Shown: positions 9,224 through 18,990 of the stretch, one piece after another
Layout of the letters: each line of letters begins with the position of its first letter
Numbering within the stretch: position 1 is the stretch's first letter
From: Microcystis viridis FACHB-1342
GTDB taxonomy: Bacteria; Cyanobacteriota; Cyanobacteriia; Cyanobacteriales; Microcystaceae
DNA: 57,158 bases
NCBI RefSeq assembly: GCF_014698335.1
Contig: NZ_JACJSV010000023.1
Location: 1-57,158, forward strand
Direction of reading: 5' to 3'
Made by a program: the position numbers and the translations under genes
Notes under the pieces: generated by a model
Told to the model about the DNA's origin: nothing
Databases searched by the model: none
What the model saw: the letters and a program-made list of their open reading frames with translations, nothing else

Positions 9224-10294
9224 ATGAATAAAAACCATCAATTATTAATCAATCTCGCTTTTTTAGGTACTAAATATACTGGATTGACTACCTATACTAA
9301 AAATCTCATTCCTCAATTAGCTAACTTAAATCCTACCCTAATCACTTCTAATAGTTACCCAGATTTTAACACCTATCCTGTGTCGGCAAACCTCACCCAA
9401 GAGCAGGGAACCAAAGACAATATTAGGCGCTTAATTTGGACAGAAACCCAACTCTATCAAACCTATCAACAATTGAAATCCTCTCTGCTATTTACCCCTA
9501 TTCCAGAAGCACCTATTTATCGAAATTGCCGCTATATTGTCACAGTTCATGATTTAATTCCCCTGCGATTTCCGAAATTTTCTCCCCTAACTTTTTATAA
9601 TAAATACTATTTACCTCAAGTCCTGAAAAAAGCCACACATATTATCGCTGTTTCCCAAGCAACTGCCGCCGATATTAATAAGTTTTTTAACATACCTCTT
9701 GACAAAATAACCGTGATTCTTTCTGGATATGATTCTCATAATTTTCGTCCGCTAAATCTGGCGACTCGTCCCTATTTTCTCTATCTTGGTCGTTATGATC
9801 CTCATAAAAATCTCGGTCGTTTAATTACTGCTTTTTCCCAAATCGATCCCGAATATCAATTATTAATTGTCGGTCAATTTGACCCCCGTTTTACCCCTGC
9901 TCTACAGCAACAGGTAGAAGCATTATCAATCTCTCAACGGGTGCAATTTTTAAACTATGTTTCTTATGAAGAATTGCCGCAACTTTTAAACCAAGCAACT
10001 GCTTTAGTTTATCCTTCCCTTTGGGAAGGTTTCGGATTACCTGTACTAGAAGCGATCGCCTGTGGAACTCCTGTGATTACTTCTAATCTTTCCTCTCTCC
10101 CGGAAGTCACAGGAGATGCGGCAATTTTAATTAATCCCTATAGTATCGATGAGATGAGAGAGGCAATGCAGCAAATCGCTACTGATGAACAATTACGCCT
10201 AAAATTAAAGTCCCTCAGTCGTCAACGCGCCGAGCTTTTTAGTTGGGAAAAAACGGGACAAGAAACCGCCACAATTCTGCAAAGTTTTCTCTAA
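9224..10294 (+). CDS. Glycosyltransferase, GT4 family (second copy)
   Basis: A 356-residue GT-B enzyme related to the upstream glycosyltransferase. Shared blocks include [48 protein letters not shown] and [14 protein letters not shown]. The E-x7-E motif is intact. The pair probably arose by duplication and may act one after the other on the same glycan. They are separated only by a hairpin-rich repeat, so co-transcription is possible but would cross a strong secondary structure. The sugar specificity is unknown. Confidence 0.88.
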   Translation: MNKNHQLLINLAFLGTKYTGLTTYTKNLIPQLANLNPTLITSNSYPDFNTYPVSANLTQEQGTKDNIRRLIWTETQLYQTYQQLKSSLLFTPIPEAPIYRNCRYIVTVHDLIPLRFPKFSPLTFYNKYYLPQVLKKATHIIAVSQATAADINKFFNIPLDKITVILSGYDSHNFRPLNLATRPYFLYLGRYDPHKNLGRLITAFSQIDPEYQLLIVGQFDPRFTPALQQQVEALSISQRVQFLNYVSYEELPQLLNQATALVYPSLWEGFGLPVLEAIACGTPVITSNLSSLPEVTGDAAILINPYSIDEMREAMQQIATDEQLRLKLKSLSRQRAELFSWEKTGQETATILQSFL

Positions 10295-10413
10295 AAATGG
10301 TGACAAAAAAACTTATCGATTATTGCAGGATGGCTTAGACGGCACTAAGCATTAAAACCCAAGTATATGAAAGCAAAAACCTGTAATCTGCTGGGGAGAT
10401 TCAGTGTTAATTC

Positions 10414-11367
10414 CTATATATTATTGTGCCATTCTTCGGGAATTTGAGCAACTTTTTCCTTACCATTAGGCTGATGAATAGGTTTTCCTAAAGGACGAAT
10501 TTTGAGATTTCCTTGCAAATAAGCGGCGATTCTTTCCTTGGCAATTTTCACATATTCTGCTTCTTTTTCACTCCCCATCACTCGACGATTGTGCATAATA
10601 CTAGCAATCAGAGAAGTTCCAACCCCAGCAAAGGGATCAAAAACCCAATCCCCCTCATTTGTCAAGGCTAAAACACATCTTTCTACTAATTCGATCGGAT
10701 ATTGACAAGGATGGATAGTTTTCTCTGGATGATTAGATTTAACGTTAGGAATATCCCATAGTAACTCATCCCATTCTTGTGCTAAAAACTCCCAAACATC
10801 GCTGGGATTTTTTCCTAAAGGATTACCAGAGGGTTTACCGATATTTTTACCTTTAAAATGGCGCTTACCAGGGTATTTAGCGGGGATTCTCACTGGATCA
10901 AGATTAAAGATATATTTATCGGTTTTTGTCAACCACAAAATAGTTTCATACCTGCCAGAAAATCTTTTAGAGGTATGTAATCCATGGCCAAAATGCCAGA
11001 CAATTCTATTTCTTAAAAAGAAACCCATTTGTTTAAATAGCTGATAATAAAAAATATCTAAAGGATAAACTTCTCCCTCTTGAACGAAATTTCCCACCTG
11101 CCAGCAAATACTGCCATTATCTTGCAAGATTCTAGAGAATTCTCGCATAATTTTGGTTTGGGTTTCCAGATAAGTATCCAAAGAGATTTTTTTTTCGTAG
11201 TCTTTTCCTAAATTGTAGGGAGGAGAAGTAATAATCAAGCTCACAGAATTATCTGGTATAGTCTTGATAAAATTATTGCTATCTCCTTGATAAAGAATTA
11301 TTTCGGCATCAGGTTGATAAAAGTCTCGCACTGATTTTGACTGAGAAAATAAGGGCAATTGATTCAT
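10414..11367 (-). CDS. DNA methyltransferase (N4-cytosine/N6-adenine, beta-type order)
   Basis: A 317-residue site-specific DNA methyltransferase. Catalytic motif IV is SLIITSPPYNLG near residue 45 and the AdoMet-binding motif I is VFDPFAGVGTSLIAS near residue 245. This IV-before-I order defines the beta class. SPPY is typical of N4-cytosine enzymes but also occurs in some N6-adenine enzymes, so the modified base is uncertain. There is no restriction endonuclease gene beside it, so it looks like an orphan methylase. The C-terminal 40 residues (RPLGKPIHQPNGKEKV) are basic and may contact DNA. Confidence 0.88.
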   Translation of the reverse strand: MNQLPLFSQSKSVRDFYQPDAEIILYQGDSNNFIKTIPDNSVSLIITSPPYNLGKDYEKKISLDTYLETQTKIMREFSRILQDNGSICWQVGNFVQEGEVYPLDIFYYQLFKQMGFFLRNRIVWHFGHGLHTSKRFSGRYETILWLTKTDKYIFNLDPVRIPAKYPGKRHFKGKNIGKPSGNPLGKNPSDVWEFLAQEWDELLWDIPNVKSNHPEKTIHPCQYPIELVERCVLALTNEGDWVFDPFAGVGTSLIASIMHNRRVMGSEKEAEYVKIAKERIAAYLQGNLKIRPLGKPIHQPNGKEKVAQIPEEWHNNI

Positions 11368-11397
11368 AGAAAATTTAGCAGAGAAGAGCCACTTTTA

Positions 11398-11460
11398 ATT
11401 AGGGTTTGCTGAAAAAGTTTTTCCTGGGGGCAGGGTGTGGGGTGTGGGGTTTTACCCATT
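11398..11460 (+). repeat. Family 2 MITE fragment
   Basis: AGGGTTTGCTGAAAAAG followed by GGGGGCAGGGTGTGGGGTGTGGGG and TTTTACC matches the left end of the 31952..32187 element. Only about 60 bases remain; the right terminal repeat is absent. Confidence 0.6.
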
Positions 11461-11603
11461 TTACATCCAATATTCAAGAGAGCCAGTTTTTTAAAACAAT
11501 TAATGTTATCTGTAGCCAGCAAAGATATAACAAAAATTCTACTTTTTTAGATAAAAATCGGGAAGAAAGTTTTGACTTTTTTCTATTCTTCCCTTAACTT
11601 AGA

Positions 11604-12386
11604 TTAGCTCAAACCAGAAACGCACTCGCCTAATTCCACTGTAAAAGGTTGCCAAGGACGAGGATCAATTACTTTTGTCGGTAAATCATGGGATGTTAAT
11701 AATTCTTGAAAAGATTCGGGACTACCCTCCGCACTTAACACCGCCATTAATAATCCTTTAAACTCGATATCACCACCGGCAGCCGTAGAAATAATATATT
11801 CGGGCTGCAAGCGTTGACAGACTGCCAAGGCGCTTTCTTGTCCTTTGATTACCGGTCCGAGGAAAGGTATTTTTAAGTCAATCAAAGGAGTGATAATAAC
11901 ATCAATTTTACCGAGAGAATCGAGGCTAGGAGAATGATAACCGTGGGGTTCGTAGTAGATACTCTGATTTGTCGCTAATTCCTTGATAACATAACCATTT
12001 TCCACCAGAGTCGGCCCGACTGGAGAACCGGGGACAGCAGTAATTTTGATCGCATTGTCAAAGATATAACTAGAGCCGTGGGTTAAAGAAATGCGATGGG
12101 TATAATTAAGCGCTCGAACGACTTTTTCGGCATTTGGAGAAGCTACCACGGGAATTTGGCGATCGAGTACCTGTAAAGTGGGAGGATGAGCGTGATCTTC
12201 CAAACCTTGGGAGAGAAGAATCAGATCGATATTTTCGGGAATGGCATGATTAGCGGTTTTTTTGCCCTCAAATAGCCAAGTTAAATTACCAAAAGTCAGG
12301 GAACCTACCAACCAAGGATCGAGAAGCAGGCGTTTTGCCCCGATTTCGATTAACCAAGAATTACTATCAAGCCAAGTTAACTGCAT
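11604..12386 (-). CDS. Metallo-beta-lactamase-fold protein (UlaG-like), ligands partly lost
   Basis: A 260-residue protein with the start typical of the fold: MQLTWLDSNSWLIEIGAKRLLLDP. It resembles the UlaG-like metal-dependent hydrolases. The family's metal motif H-x-H-x-D-H appears as SQGLEDHAHP, so the first two histidines are replaced while D-H remains. Metal binding may therefore be changed or lost. The protein is short, cytoplasmic and without membrane segments. It stands between the DNA methyltransferase and gnd, with no shared operon that I can see for its role. Confidence 0.75.
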   Translation of the reverse strand: MQLTWLDSNSWLIEIGAKRLLLDPWLVGSLTFGNLTWLFEGKKTANHAIPENIDLILLSQGLEDHAHPPTLQVLDRQIPVVASPNAEKVVRALNYTHRISLTHGSSYIFDNAIKITAVPGSPVGPTLVENGYVIKELATNQSIYYEPHGYHSPSLDSLGKIDVIITPLIDLKIPFLGPVIKGQESALAVCQRLQPEYIISTAAGGDIEFKGLLMAVLSAEGSPESFQELLTSHDLPTKVIDPRPWQPFTVELGECVSGLS

Positions 12387-12794
12387 ATAAGCCGAGGAAT
12401 AATGGGGATTTTCTTAATTTAATTTAACATTAGCATTAACTTTTCTGCGCTTGGGGGTTTTTCAGTCATCAGTGAAAACACAGCACTGTTAATGCCATTT
12501 ATAGCAGTTATCTTAATGGTGAGGTAGGAAGTCTCTGGTTTTAGGGAACGGGCAACAGTAGCCAGTCGTCAGGGGGTGATACCAAATTAGGTTACACTTC
12601 ATCTTGAGGAGAAACGCTGTCACACTCCTCACTCAATGCCGGTCACTGAAAACCCAAATCTGATCACTGATTACTGATTACTGATTACTGATCACTGATT
12701 AGTCAAGGCTTAAGAAATAGGGAAAGTTTAGCTATCTTAGGGAAAGTAGGCGCTAAAAGGGGAAGAAGAACGCATCAGCCGAGACTGAATTTCT
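12387..12794. other. Intergenic region upstream of gnd
   Basis: About 400 bases between divergent genes. It holds a heptamer array (12661-12700) and otherwise no gene or RNA that I recognise. The gnd promoter should lie between the array and 12795. Confidence 0.5.
12661..12700. repeat. Heptanucleotide tandem repeat (ACTGATT/ACTGATC)
   Basis: About five and a half units of a seven-base repeat, mainly ACTGATT with ACTGATC variants. It is related to the AACTGAT array at 3714..3748 and lies about 95 bases upstream of the gnd start. Confidence 0.85.
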
Positions 12795-14222
12795 ATGACT
12801 AAACGTACCTTCGGTGTTATCGGACTAGCTGTCATGGGAGAAAATCTCGCTCTCAATGTGGAGAGTCGGGGTTTTCCCATCGCTGTTTACAATCGCACCG
12901 CCAGCAAAACTCAAGAATTTATGGAAACTCGCGCCGTCGGCAAAGATGTCAAGGCGGCCTATAGTTTAGAAGAATTCGTCCAAATTTTAGAGCGTCCCCG
13001 CAAAATTCTGGTCATGGTCAAAGCTGGCCCGCCGGTGGATGCCGTGATCGAACAATTAAAACCCCTTCTCGAAGAAGGGGATATGATTATCGATGGCGGT
13101 AACTCCCTCTACGAGGACACGGAAAGACGCACCCGGGACCTAGAATCGACCACTAAACTGGGTTTTGTCGGTATGGGGGTCAGTGGTGGCGAAGAAGGCG
13201 CTCTGCACGGTCCTTCCCTGATGCCGGGGGGTACAGAGTTCGCCTATCGGGAATTAGAGCCGATTTTAACCAAAATTGCCGCCCAAGTTGATGATGGTCC
13301 CTGTGTCACTTATGTGGGGGCCGGGGGGGCAGGCCATTATGTGAAAATGGTTCACAATGGCATCGAGTACGGCGATATGCAGTTAATTGCGGAAGCCTAC
13401 GATGTGCTGAAAAATGGTCTAGGACTAAGCAATCAGCAGTTACAGGAAACTTTCGCCGAGTGGAACCGCACCGATGAGCTTAATTCTTATTTAATTGAAA
13501 TTACCGCCGATATCTTTAAGTGTGTTGACCCAGAAACCGGTCATCATCTGGTAGATTTAATCTTGGATTCGGCGGGACAAAAGGGAACCGGACGCTGGAC
13601 TGTGTTAAGTTCCTTAGAGTTGGGGGTGCCAATTCCGACCATTTATGCTGCGGTTAATGCTCGCGTGATGTCCGCTTATAAGGATGAACGGGTGGCAGCC
13701 GCAAAAGAGTTACCCGGACCTGGGGAAACCTATCCGGGGGATGCGGCACTATTTGTGGATAAGGTGCGTGATGCTCTTTACTGCTCGAAAATGTGTTCCT
13801 ATGCCCAAGGTATGGCTTTAATCGCTAAAGCTTCTCAGGAGTTTAACTATAATATCAGTCTGCCGGAATCGGCCCGGATATGGAAGGGCGGCTGTATTAT
13901 TCGGGCCAGTTTCTTGGATAAAATTCGCAAGGCTTTTGCGGAAAATCCGGGCCTGCCGAATTTGTTGTTAGCGCCGGAATTTAAGCAAAGTATCCTTGAT
14001 CGCCAAGAAGCATGGCGTGAGGTGTTAGTCTTGGCTAATAAGTTGGGGATTCCCGTCCCGGCTTTTAGTTCTTCTTTGGACTATTTTGATAGTTATCGTC
14101 GGGCCAATTTACCGCAAAATCTCACCCAAGCACAACGGGATTATTTTGGCGCTCATACCTATGAACGTACCGATAAACCCAGAGGTGAGTTTTTCCATAC
14201 GGAATGGATGACTGAATCCTAA
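12795..14222 (+). CDS. gnd: 6-phosphogluconate dehydrogenase (decarboxylating)
   Basis: A 475-residue enzyme of the oxidative pentose phosphate pathway. It oxidises and decarboxylates 6-phosphogluconate to ribulose 5-phosphate, giving NADPH. The N-terminal Rossmann motif is GVIGLAVMGENLALN; the substrate loop is GVSGGEEGALHGPSLMPGG. The catalytic lysine lies in GAGHYVKMVHNGIEYGD, and the C-terminal tail is present (YFGAHTYERTDKPRGEFFH). Length is normal. It is followed by a clear intrinsic terminator, so it is probably monocistronic. Confidence 0.97.
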   Translation: MTKRTFGVIGLAVMGENLALNVESRGFPIAVYNRTASKTQEFMETRAVGKDVKAAYSLEEFVQILERPRKILVMVKAGPPVDAVIEQLKPLLEEGDMIIDGGNSLYEDTERRTRDLESTTKLGFVGMGVSGGEEGALHGPSLMPGGTEFAYRELEPILTKIAAQVDDGPCVTYVGAGGAGHYVKMVHNGIEYGDMQLIAEAYDVLKNGLGLSNQQLQETFAEWNRTDELNSYLIEITADIFKCVDPETGHHLVDLILDSAGQKGTGRWTVLSSLELGVPIPTIYAAVNARVMSAYKDERVAAAKELPGPGETYPGDAALFVDKVRDALYCSKMCSYAQGMALIAKASQEFNYNISLPESARIWKGGCIIRASFLDKIRKAFAENPGLPNLLLAPEFKQSILDRQEAWREVLVLANKLGIPVPAFSSSLDYFDSYRRANLPQNLTQAQRDYFGAHTYERTDKPRGEFFHTEWMTES

Positions 14223-14238
14223 AGCTATCTAATATTTT

Positions 14239-14277
14239 CTCCCCTTTTTATTTCCAGTAAAAAGGGGAGATTTTTTT
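14239..14277 (+). terminator. Rho-independent terminator after gnd
   Basis: A perfect stem, CTCCCCTTTTTA paired with TAAAAAGGGGAG, with a short loop (TTTCCAG), is followed by a run of seven T. It starts 17 bases after the gnd stop codon. Confidence 0.93.
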
Positions 14278-14359
14278 GCGATATTTTTCTGATTAAGAGT
14301 TAACTATCGGTCAAGAAATTGGTAGGGATACCAAATCAGTTTTTAATGGGATAATGGCT

Positions 14360-16048
14360 TTAAAAGTCAGACAGAGGAATAATTCCACAGGCTTGAATTT
14401 TGCTGAAAACGAGGTGAAGTTGCCACAATAACCAATTGCCAACTCTCCAGAAAGCCACGGAGTTTTGATGATCAGAAACCTCGGCAGATGGATCACCAAG
14501 ATTTTCCTCAAAAATCAACCAATGAACCGGTAAATGACCGAGGGGAGAATTCGGCTCTAATTGAAAGTTTAGTTGCTCATAATTGAGCCATTTACCTTCC
14601 TTCCGCCAACCTAGGCGATCGCCAAGTTTCTTTTGGGTTTCATAATCCACTAAACCACCGAGACTAGAGAAAATGGCCTGCTGAATACTAAACCCGAAAT
14701 GACCATTACTATAATGCAGCCAAAGTTGATCAATTTTTTTCAGTTCCGAACAAGGTAATTGAGCAATATCTTGAGGATAAACCTCATTCCAGTAGGTTCT
14801 ACCCAAAATTTTTAATAGTAGTTTGGTTGTTTGGCGATCAGCCGCTTGCCACTGTTGCTTTATTAGCAAATCTTGTAATTGATTATAATCAAGATCGGCC
14901 GATTCTTGAGTTAAGATATTTGGGGAAGTCGGGGGATTTTTAGAACTAGAAGATTTGTCAAGATTGTTTTGAGTGAATTGAGAGACAACTATTGCTAGGG
15001 GAGTTTTTGGGATAGCGTCTTTTTGACAAGCCTCTTGTTCTGCTAAATGATCAGATAATTTATTGATGGTTTTTTCTAGGGAAATGAATTGTGCTGACCA
15101 TTCACTTTCATTGAATAAGTAATCATTAAATTGATCAGAGGAAAAAGCCTCTTTTAACCTTGCTTCTTTCTCGTAACCAGTCGCTAGAAAATTTAGCAAA
15201 AACTCAGAACTTATGCTGGAATCTGACGTTTCTAAGAGATCAGGCTGAGGTTGAAAAATATTGTCTACCAAATACTTAATTTCTCCAACCGTTGCATAAA
15301 ATTCTTCGTCCACCTTAATGACTTCTTCTATTAATAATTGAAAAGGAGCAAAATAGTCCTGTAGGTAGTTTTCAAAATTAATCGCATTTTGGGCAAGATC
15401 AGCAATTTCTTGGCGAACTCGTTGAGATTTGAGTTGATAATGATTTAATTCCTCATAAATTTTGAGTTCTTGAATAATTGCTTGCACAATTTTTTTCTGC
15501 TTTTGAGTATCCTCGGCTAATTTCTGAACTCCTTCCCCTAGTAATTTAGTTTTTCTCAACATCAAAAAAGATGTTTTTCCCAGTAGCAAAATTGCCCGAA
15601 AATTTTCCTGTTTTTCTAGCTTGAGTTGATTGAGAATATTTTGATTATTATTATTTTTAATCTCTAACTTTATTCTCTCGTAGTCTAAGATTTTTAATTC
15701 TTGATATTTTTGGGAAAATAAAATTTTGAGATTGTCACTGAGTTGGAGTAAAAAACGATAATATCCGTCTTGATAGATTTCTAGCCCGTTAATTAATAAA
15801 TTATAGTCTTTAATTAATAACTGAGTCTCAATCAAGATTTCTTGTTGAGTAATTTTTTCTTTTCGTTTAATAATCTTACCAAAATAGTAATGGTAGCGAA
15901 CTCCTTCTTGAATTAATTTCCGACGTTCCTTGATGATTTTCTGAAAATTCTTTAAGTATCTATTTTTAAAAACAGGAATTTGATAGCTTTGCTCATAAAT
16001 GGCAATTTTTTTATAGGTCATCAGATGTGGAGAGTTCCTATTTAGCAT
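14360..16048 (-). CDS. Coiled-coil protein with C-terminal GUN4 domain
   Basis: A 562-residue protein. Residues 1-300 are strongly charged and helical, rich in Lys, Glu, Gln and Leu, and likely coiled coil. From about residue 390 a GUN4-like domain begins: LQDLLIKQQWQAADRQTT, then a LLKILGRTYW stretch and LGWRKEGKWLNYEQLNF near the end. GUN4 domains bind porphyrins such as Mg-protoporphyrin IX and stimulate Mg-chelatase; cyanobacteria also carry many GUN4 fusions of unknown role. There is no signal peptide. The fusion suggests tetrapyrrole sensing rather than the housekeeping GUN4, but this is inference. Confidence 0.75.
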   Translation of the reverse strand: MLNRNSPHLMTYKKIAIYEQSYQIPVFKNRYLKNFQKIIKERRKLIQEGVRYHYYFGKIIKRKEKITQQEILIETQLLIKDYNLLINGLEIYQDGYYRFLLQLSDNLKILFSQKYQELKILDYERIKLEIKNNNNQNILNQLKLEKQENFRAILLLGKTSFLMLRKTKLLGEGVQKLAEDTQKQKKIVQAIIQELKIYEELNHYQLKSQRVRQEIADLAQNAINFENYLQDYFAPFQLLIEEVIKVDEEFYATVGEIKYLVDNIFQPQPDLLETSDSSISSEFLLNFLATGYEKEARLKEAFSSDQFNDYLFNESEWSAQFISLEKTINKLSDHLAEQEACQKDAIPKTPLAIVVSQFTQNNLDKSSSSKNPPTSPNILTQESADLDYNQLQDLLIKQQWQAADRQTTKLLLKILGRTYWNEVYPQDIAQLPCSELKKIDQLWLHYSNGHFGFSIQQAIFSSLGGLVDYETQKKLGDRLGWRKEGKWLNYEQLNFQLEPNSPLGHLPVHWLIFEENLGDPSAEVSDHQNSVAFWRVGNWLLWQLHLVFSKIQACGIIPLSDF

Positions 16049-16132
16049 AGCTATCTTAGACCAAAAAATTCCTCAGTACTTAGCAATAATCATCCGCTGC
16101 TCCCAGCTATTACAAGAGGGAGCAATACCTAA

Positions 16133-16600
16133 TTAAACATTCTCAACTTCAACAACAACTGGTTCATTTTCAACAACTGGTTCATTTTCAACAACTGGTT
16201 CATTTTCAATAACTGGTTCCTTTTCAATAACAACTGTTTGAGGACTTTCAGGAGTTGGCTCAGTTACCGTTTCTTGCTGCTTTACTGTCTGTTCTTGATG
16301 GTCAGTCAAGTGTTTTTTGGTTTTTAATTTCAGGTCATCAGTCAGAGGTAAAGCATCAATTTCAGCCAAAAGTGTTTCCAGGGATTCTTTTTTACTTCGC
16401 TCAGTGTAAAAAGCATTCAGAACCGCTTCAATTCCGTACTGAGCGATCGCATCTCCTAGGACAGTAACCAACCCCATCGCTCCAATACCCATAAAAACTA
16501 CAAAGGGTTGTCCGAGGGTTAGAATTAGCACGATGACAGCAATAACAGCCGAAGCTAAATAAGCACCTGCCACTTTTTTGATAATGTTATCGAGTTCCAT
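16133..16600 (-). CDS. Small hydrophobic membrane protein (copy A of three)
   Basis: About 155 residues from ATG 16600, chosen over an upstream GTG because GAGGTGA lies six bases before it. Residues 10-60 hold one or two hydrophobic segments ending GDAIAQYGIEAVLNAFYTER. Then comes a charged helical block, ETLLAEIDALPLTDDLKLKTKKHL. The C-terminus is a Pro/Glu/Val repeat (VVENEP units). Two relatives occur in this window (34973..35560 and 52697..53176), sharing GxGDAxxxYGIEAxL and a xxEVEGLPIxxxLKLxLK block. Like the second copy, it sits beside a gene for a LamG-fused enzyme. The family is unknown to me. Confidence 0.7.
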   Translation of the reverse strand: MELDNIIKKVAGAYLASAVIAVIVLILTLGQPFVVFMGIGAMGLVTVLGDAIAQYGIEAVLNAFYTERSKKESLETLLAEIDALPLTDDLKLKTKKHLTDHQEQTVKQQETVTEPTPESPQTVVIEKEPVIENEPVVENEPVVENEPVVVEVENV

Positions 16601-16651
16601 AAAAATCACCTCAAATTTCTAGCGAAGGATTAGTTTAATTCTAAAGCAAGG

Positions 16652-18664
16652 TTAATCTATCTGTTGATCGCCGTCAAGTAAAGCTTGAAGAAAAGGTTCA
16701 AGACTTTTGGGACGATAATCGGAAAAAGCCTTTAATCGTTTTACCACACTGTGATGAACAGTGACAACTTTTGTATTGAAATATCGCCATTGCTCACCTC
16801 CCAAGGCCGACAATCCCTTAAGGGTATTATCGAACTTGATGGTGGGGTCTAGTTTAATTGGGAATTCCTCAAATTCAGAGGTGGTTGAGTCAAACTCTAA
16901 TCCCAATTTTTTGGCTTGATTAATCATCCATTGTAAGGGGTAGTCGGAAAGTCCTTGATATTCTTTTTTGCCACCACCTAGACAGGTATGTTCACCGACA
17001 AATAAAACTTCTTTGACAACTTGTTCAGGATTTTCGGGGTTGGCTTTGATCGGAGTGGAAGGGAAGTTTTTCCGTTTTTCATCAATGGCAACAGCATGAA
17101 AAGCATTTTGGATAATCGGACTTAATTTTGTGTTACTAAATTCATATTTTTTATGATAAAACTTAGCTAGGGGAAACCAAGGAGTTAAATCAGGAATACC
17201 AAAATGACCAACTGTATCCCAACAACCTAACATCTTGATTGGAATACGATCTTGAAAATCTTCCTTTTCTGTCTCAATTTTTTTAGCATTAGCGGCACGA
17301 AATTGTTGAGCTTTGGCACTATCGAAACTAACGTTGTGGTCTCGATAGAGTTGATAAGCTAGGGGAATTTCTTTAATCTTAGATCGTTTTAGGATTCCAC
17401 ATTTATCGATAAAACTAGCCAAACAACGAACGATATATGCTCCGCGACTAAAACCTAACAAATAAATTTCATCCTCGCTTTTGGGATTGTAGTTAAGGAC
17501 AAGAAAACGATAGGCATCTTGAATCATCCGATCGAGTCCCCAGCCAAAAGTTTCATTCCCTAAACTTTTAATAAATTCGTTATCTTCGGCGCTGCCAGAA
17601 CCTGACAAAAAGACGATTTGAGGGGTTTGATCCTCGGCAATATACTTAATAGATTCGGCGAATTTAACCACGTTGGTGGGGTAAGCACTGCCAGAGTTTT
17701 CCCAAGAACCATCACAACAAATAATTAACCGTTTTTTCTGGTTTGAATAAGTCAGTATATCCGGTTGAGAAATTGCCGTTTTAGTAATCTCCTCAATTTC
17801 ATTACTGGCAAGAGCAGCTTCTGCGGCAATTATAATTGATTCTGAATTATCTTCCCGGGAAGGTTCTTGATTTTCTGCTGGAGCATCCTGTTCAACCACT
17901 TCTTCTTCTTCAAGGGAGTTAAAAATTTCGTTGACCATTGTTATCCTTTTCGCACTCCTTCTAGCTTTACTGCTAGTCTGAGTTTTTGATTTAGGGATCG
18001 AGGTCGGTTTAGAGGGAAGACTATCTAGTTGCCAGGTTGTCCCATAAAGAATACCATGATTGCTATAACTTGTTTGATCCTCGGCATTGCCATTGAGTGA
18101 TAAATAAGTGACTAGGCCAAGGTCATCAACTAAGGGAGATTGATACATCGTTTTTTGTATTTCTTCTTGGCTACGCGCTTGATTCCAAAGAGAAAATTCG
18201 GCGAGACAACCTTGCCAATAATGGGAGAGATTAACAGAGGCTCCCAAGATGATTTTTTCAATCCCCGTTAAGGCACGGTTATGACCGTTGCCACGATGCC
18301 AAATGATCCCATTACGATAGATCAACATTCGGCCTGTGGTCGCATTTTTGACAAAGGCCCAATGAGTCCAATCACTATAATCCTTAAGCTTGACTTTTTT
18401 TTCAATTCGATCGAAACCTTCTTCATTTCCCGCATCCCAAAAAATTGCAGGTTTCACAGGATCGCCCCAGGGCAAAGTAATATGTAGGACGCGGTTATTC
18501 TCGCGATTAACAGCTTCTAAAAGAGTGGTTTCTGTGGATAAATTATTTTCTCCTTTTGCCCAAAATGTAATGGTAATACTCTGATCGATGTCAAGAAATC
18601 CCCGGGATAGCTCCATCTGATCATCAATGCCATTAAATTTTAGTACAGAGCGTTGTTCAGCCAT
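16652..18664 (-). CDS. LamG domain fused to DUF2235 alpha/beta hydrolase
   Basis: About 670 residues from ATG 18664; an upstream GTG at 18679 is possible. Residues 1-215 form a LamG/concanavalin-like domain (VLKFNGIDDQMEL, DWTHWAFVKN, LAEFSLWNQARS). A linker rich in Ser, Glu and Ala follows. From about residue 310 comes DUF2235, the catalytic domain also found in T6SS Tle1-type phospholipases: RLIICCDGSWENSGS, YPTNVVKFAESI, and the nucleophile elbow GFSRGAYIVR (Ser near 406). It would act on lipid or ester substrates. No signal peptide is seen. The gene for a small hydrophobic protein follows 50 bases downstream, probably in the same operon. Confidence 0.83.
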   Translation of the reverse strand: MAEQRSVLKFNGIDDQMELSRGFLDIDQSITITFWAKGENNLSTETTLLEAVNRENNRVLHITLPWGDPVKPAIFWDAGNEEGFDRIEKKVKLKDYSDWTHWAFVKNATTGRMLIYRNGIIWHRGNGHNRALTGIEKIILGASVNLSHYWQGCLAEFSLWNQARSQEEIQKTMYQSPLVDDLGLVTYLSLNGNAEDQTSYSNHGILYGTTWQLDSLPSKPTSIPKSKTQTSSKARRSAKRITMVNEIFNSLEEEEVVEQDAPAENQEPSREDNSESIIIAAEAALASNEIEEITKTAISQPDILTYSNQKKRLIICCDGSWENSGSAYPTNVVKFAESIKYIAEDQTPQIVFLSGSGSAEDNEFIKSLGNETFGWGLDRMIQDAYRFLVLNYNPKSEDEIYLLGFSRGAYIVRCLASFIDKCGILKRSKIKEIPLAYQLYRDHNVSFDSAKAQQFRAANAKKIETEKEDFQDRIPIKMLGCWDTVGHFGIPDLTPWFPLAKFYHKKYEFSNTKLSPIIQNAFHAVAIDEKRKNFPSTPIKANPENPEQVVKEVLFVGEHTCLGGGKKEYQGLSDYPLQWMINQAKKLGLEFDSTTSEFEEFPIKLDPTIKFDNTLKGLSALGGEQWRYFNTKVVTVHHSVVKRLKAFSDYRPKSLEPFLQALLDGDQQID

Positions 18665-18679
18665 TGGTTTTGTAATCAC

Positions 18680-18990
18680 CTAGGGGAGAAAGAGGTAATC
18701 AGGGGTTCAGGGACTCTGACTAATAAGAGACTGTCATATCTGTCGCGGTCTTTGTGAACGTTACCACCTAGTTTACCACATTTTAGTTATCTAGCGATAT
18801 AAGTGAGAAGTTTTCACAAAATTTAGCTTCAATAGCCTCTCATCCCATATTCTCGGTCAATTGTTGTTGGTAGAAACTGGCAGTTAAATTGCTGGCATCG
18901 TTAGACAGCCGGCGGGTTTGTCCAGGTTCTGGGGTCGATTCGAGGTCCGGCTATTGGCCTGATTATATCAATCTTTTCCAGCCAGAGAGC
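18680..18990. other. Intergenic region between LamG-DUF2235 gene and ABC exporter
   Basis: About 310 bases, downstream of the exporter gene and upstream of the hydrolase gene, both on the minus strand. I see no repeat, RNA or convincing small frame. It marks the probable left edge of the biosynthetic locus. Confidence 0.45.
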
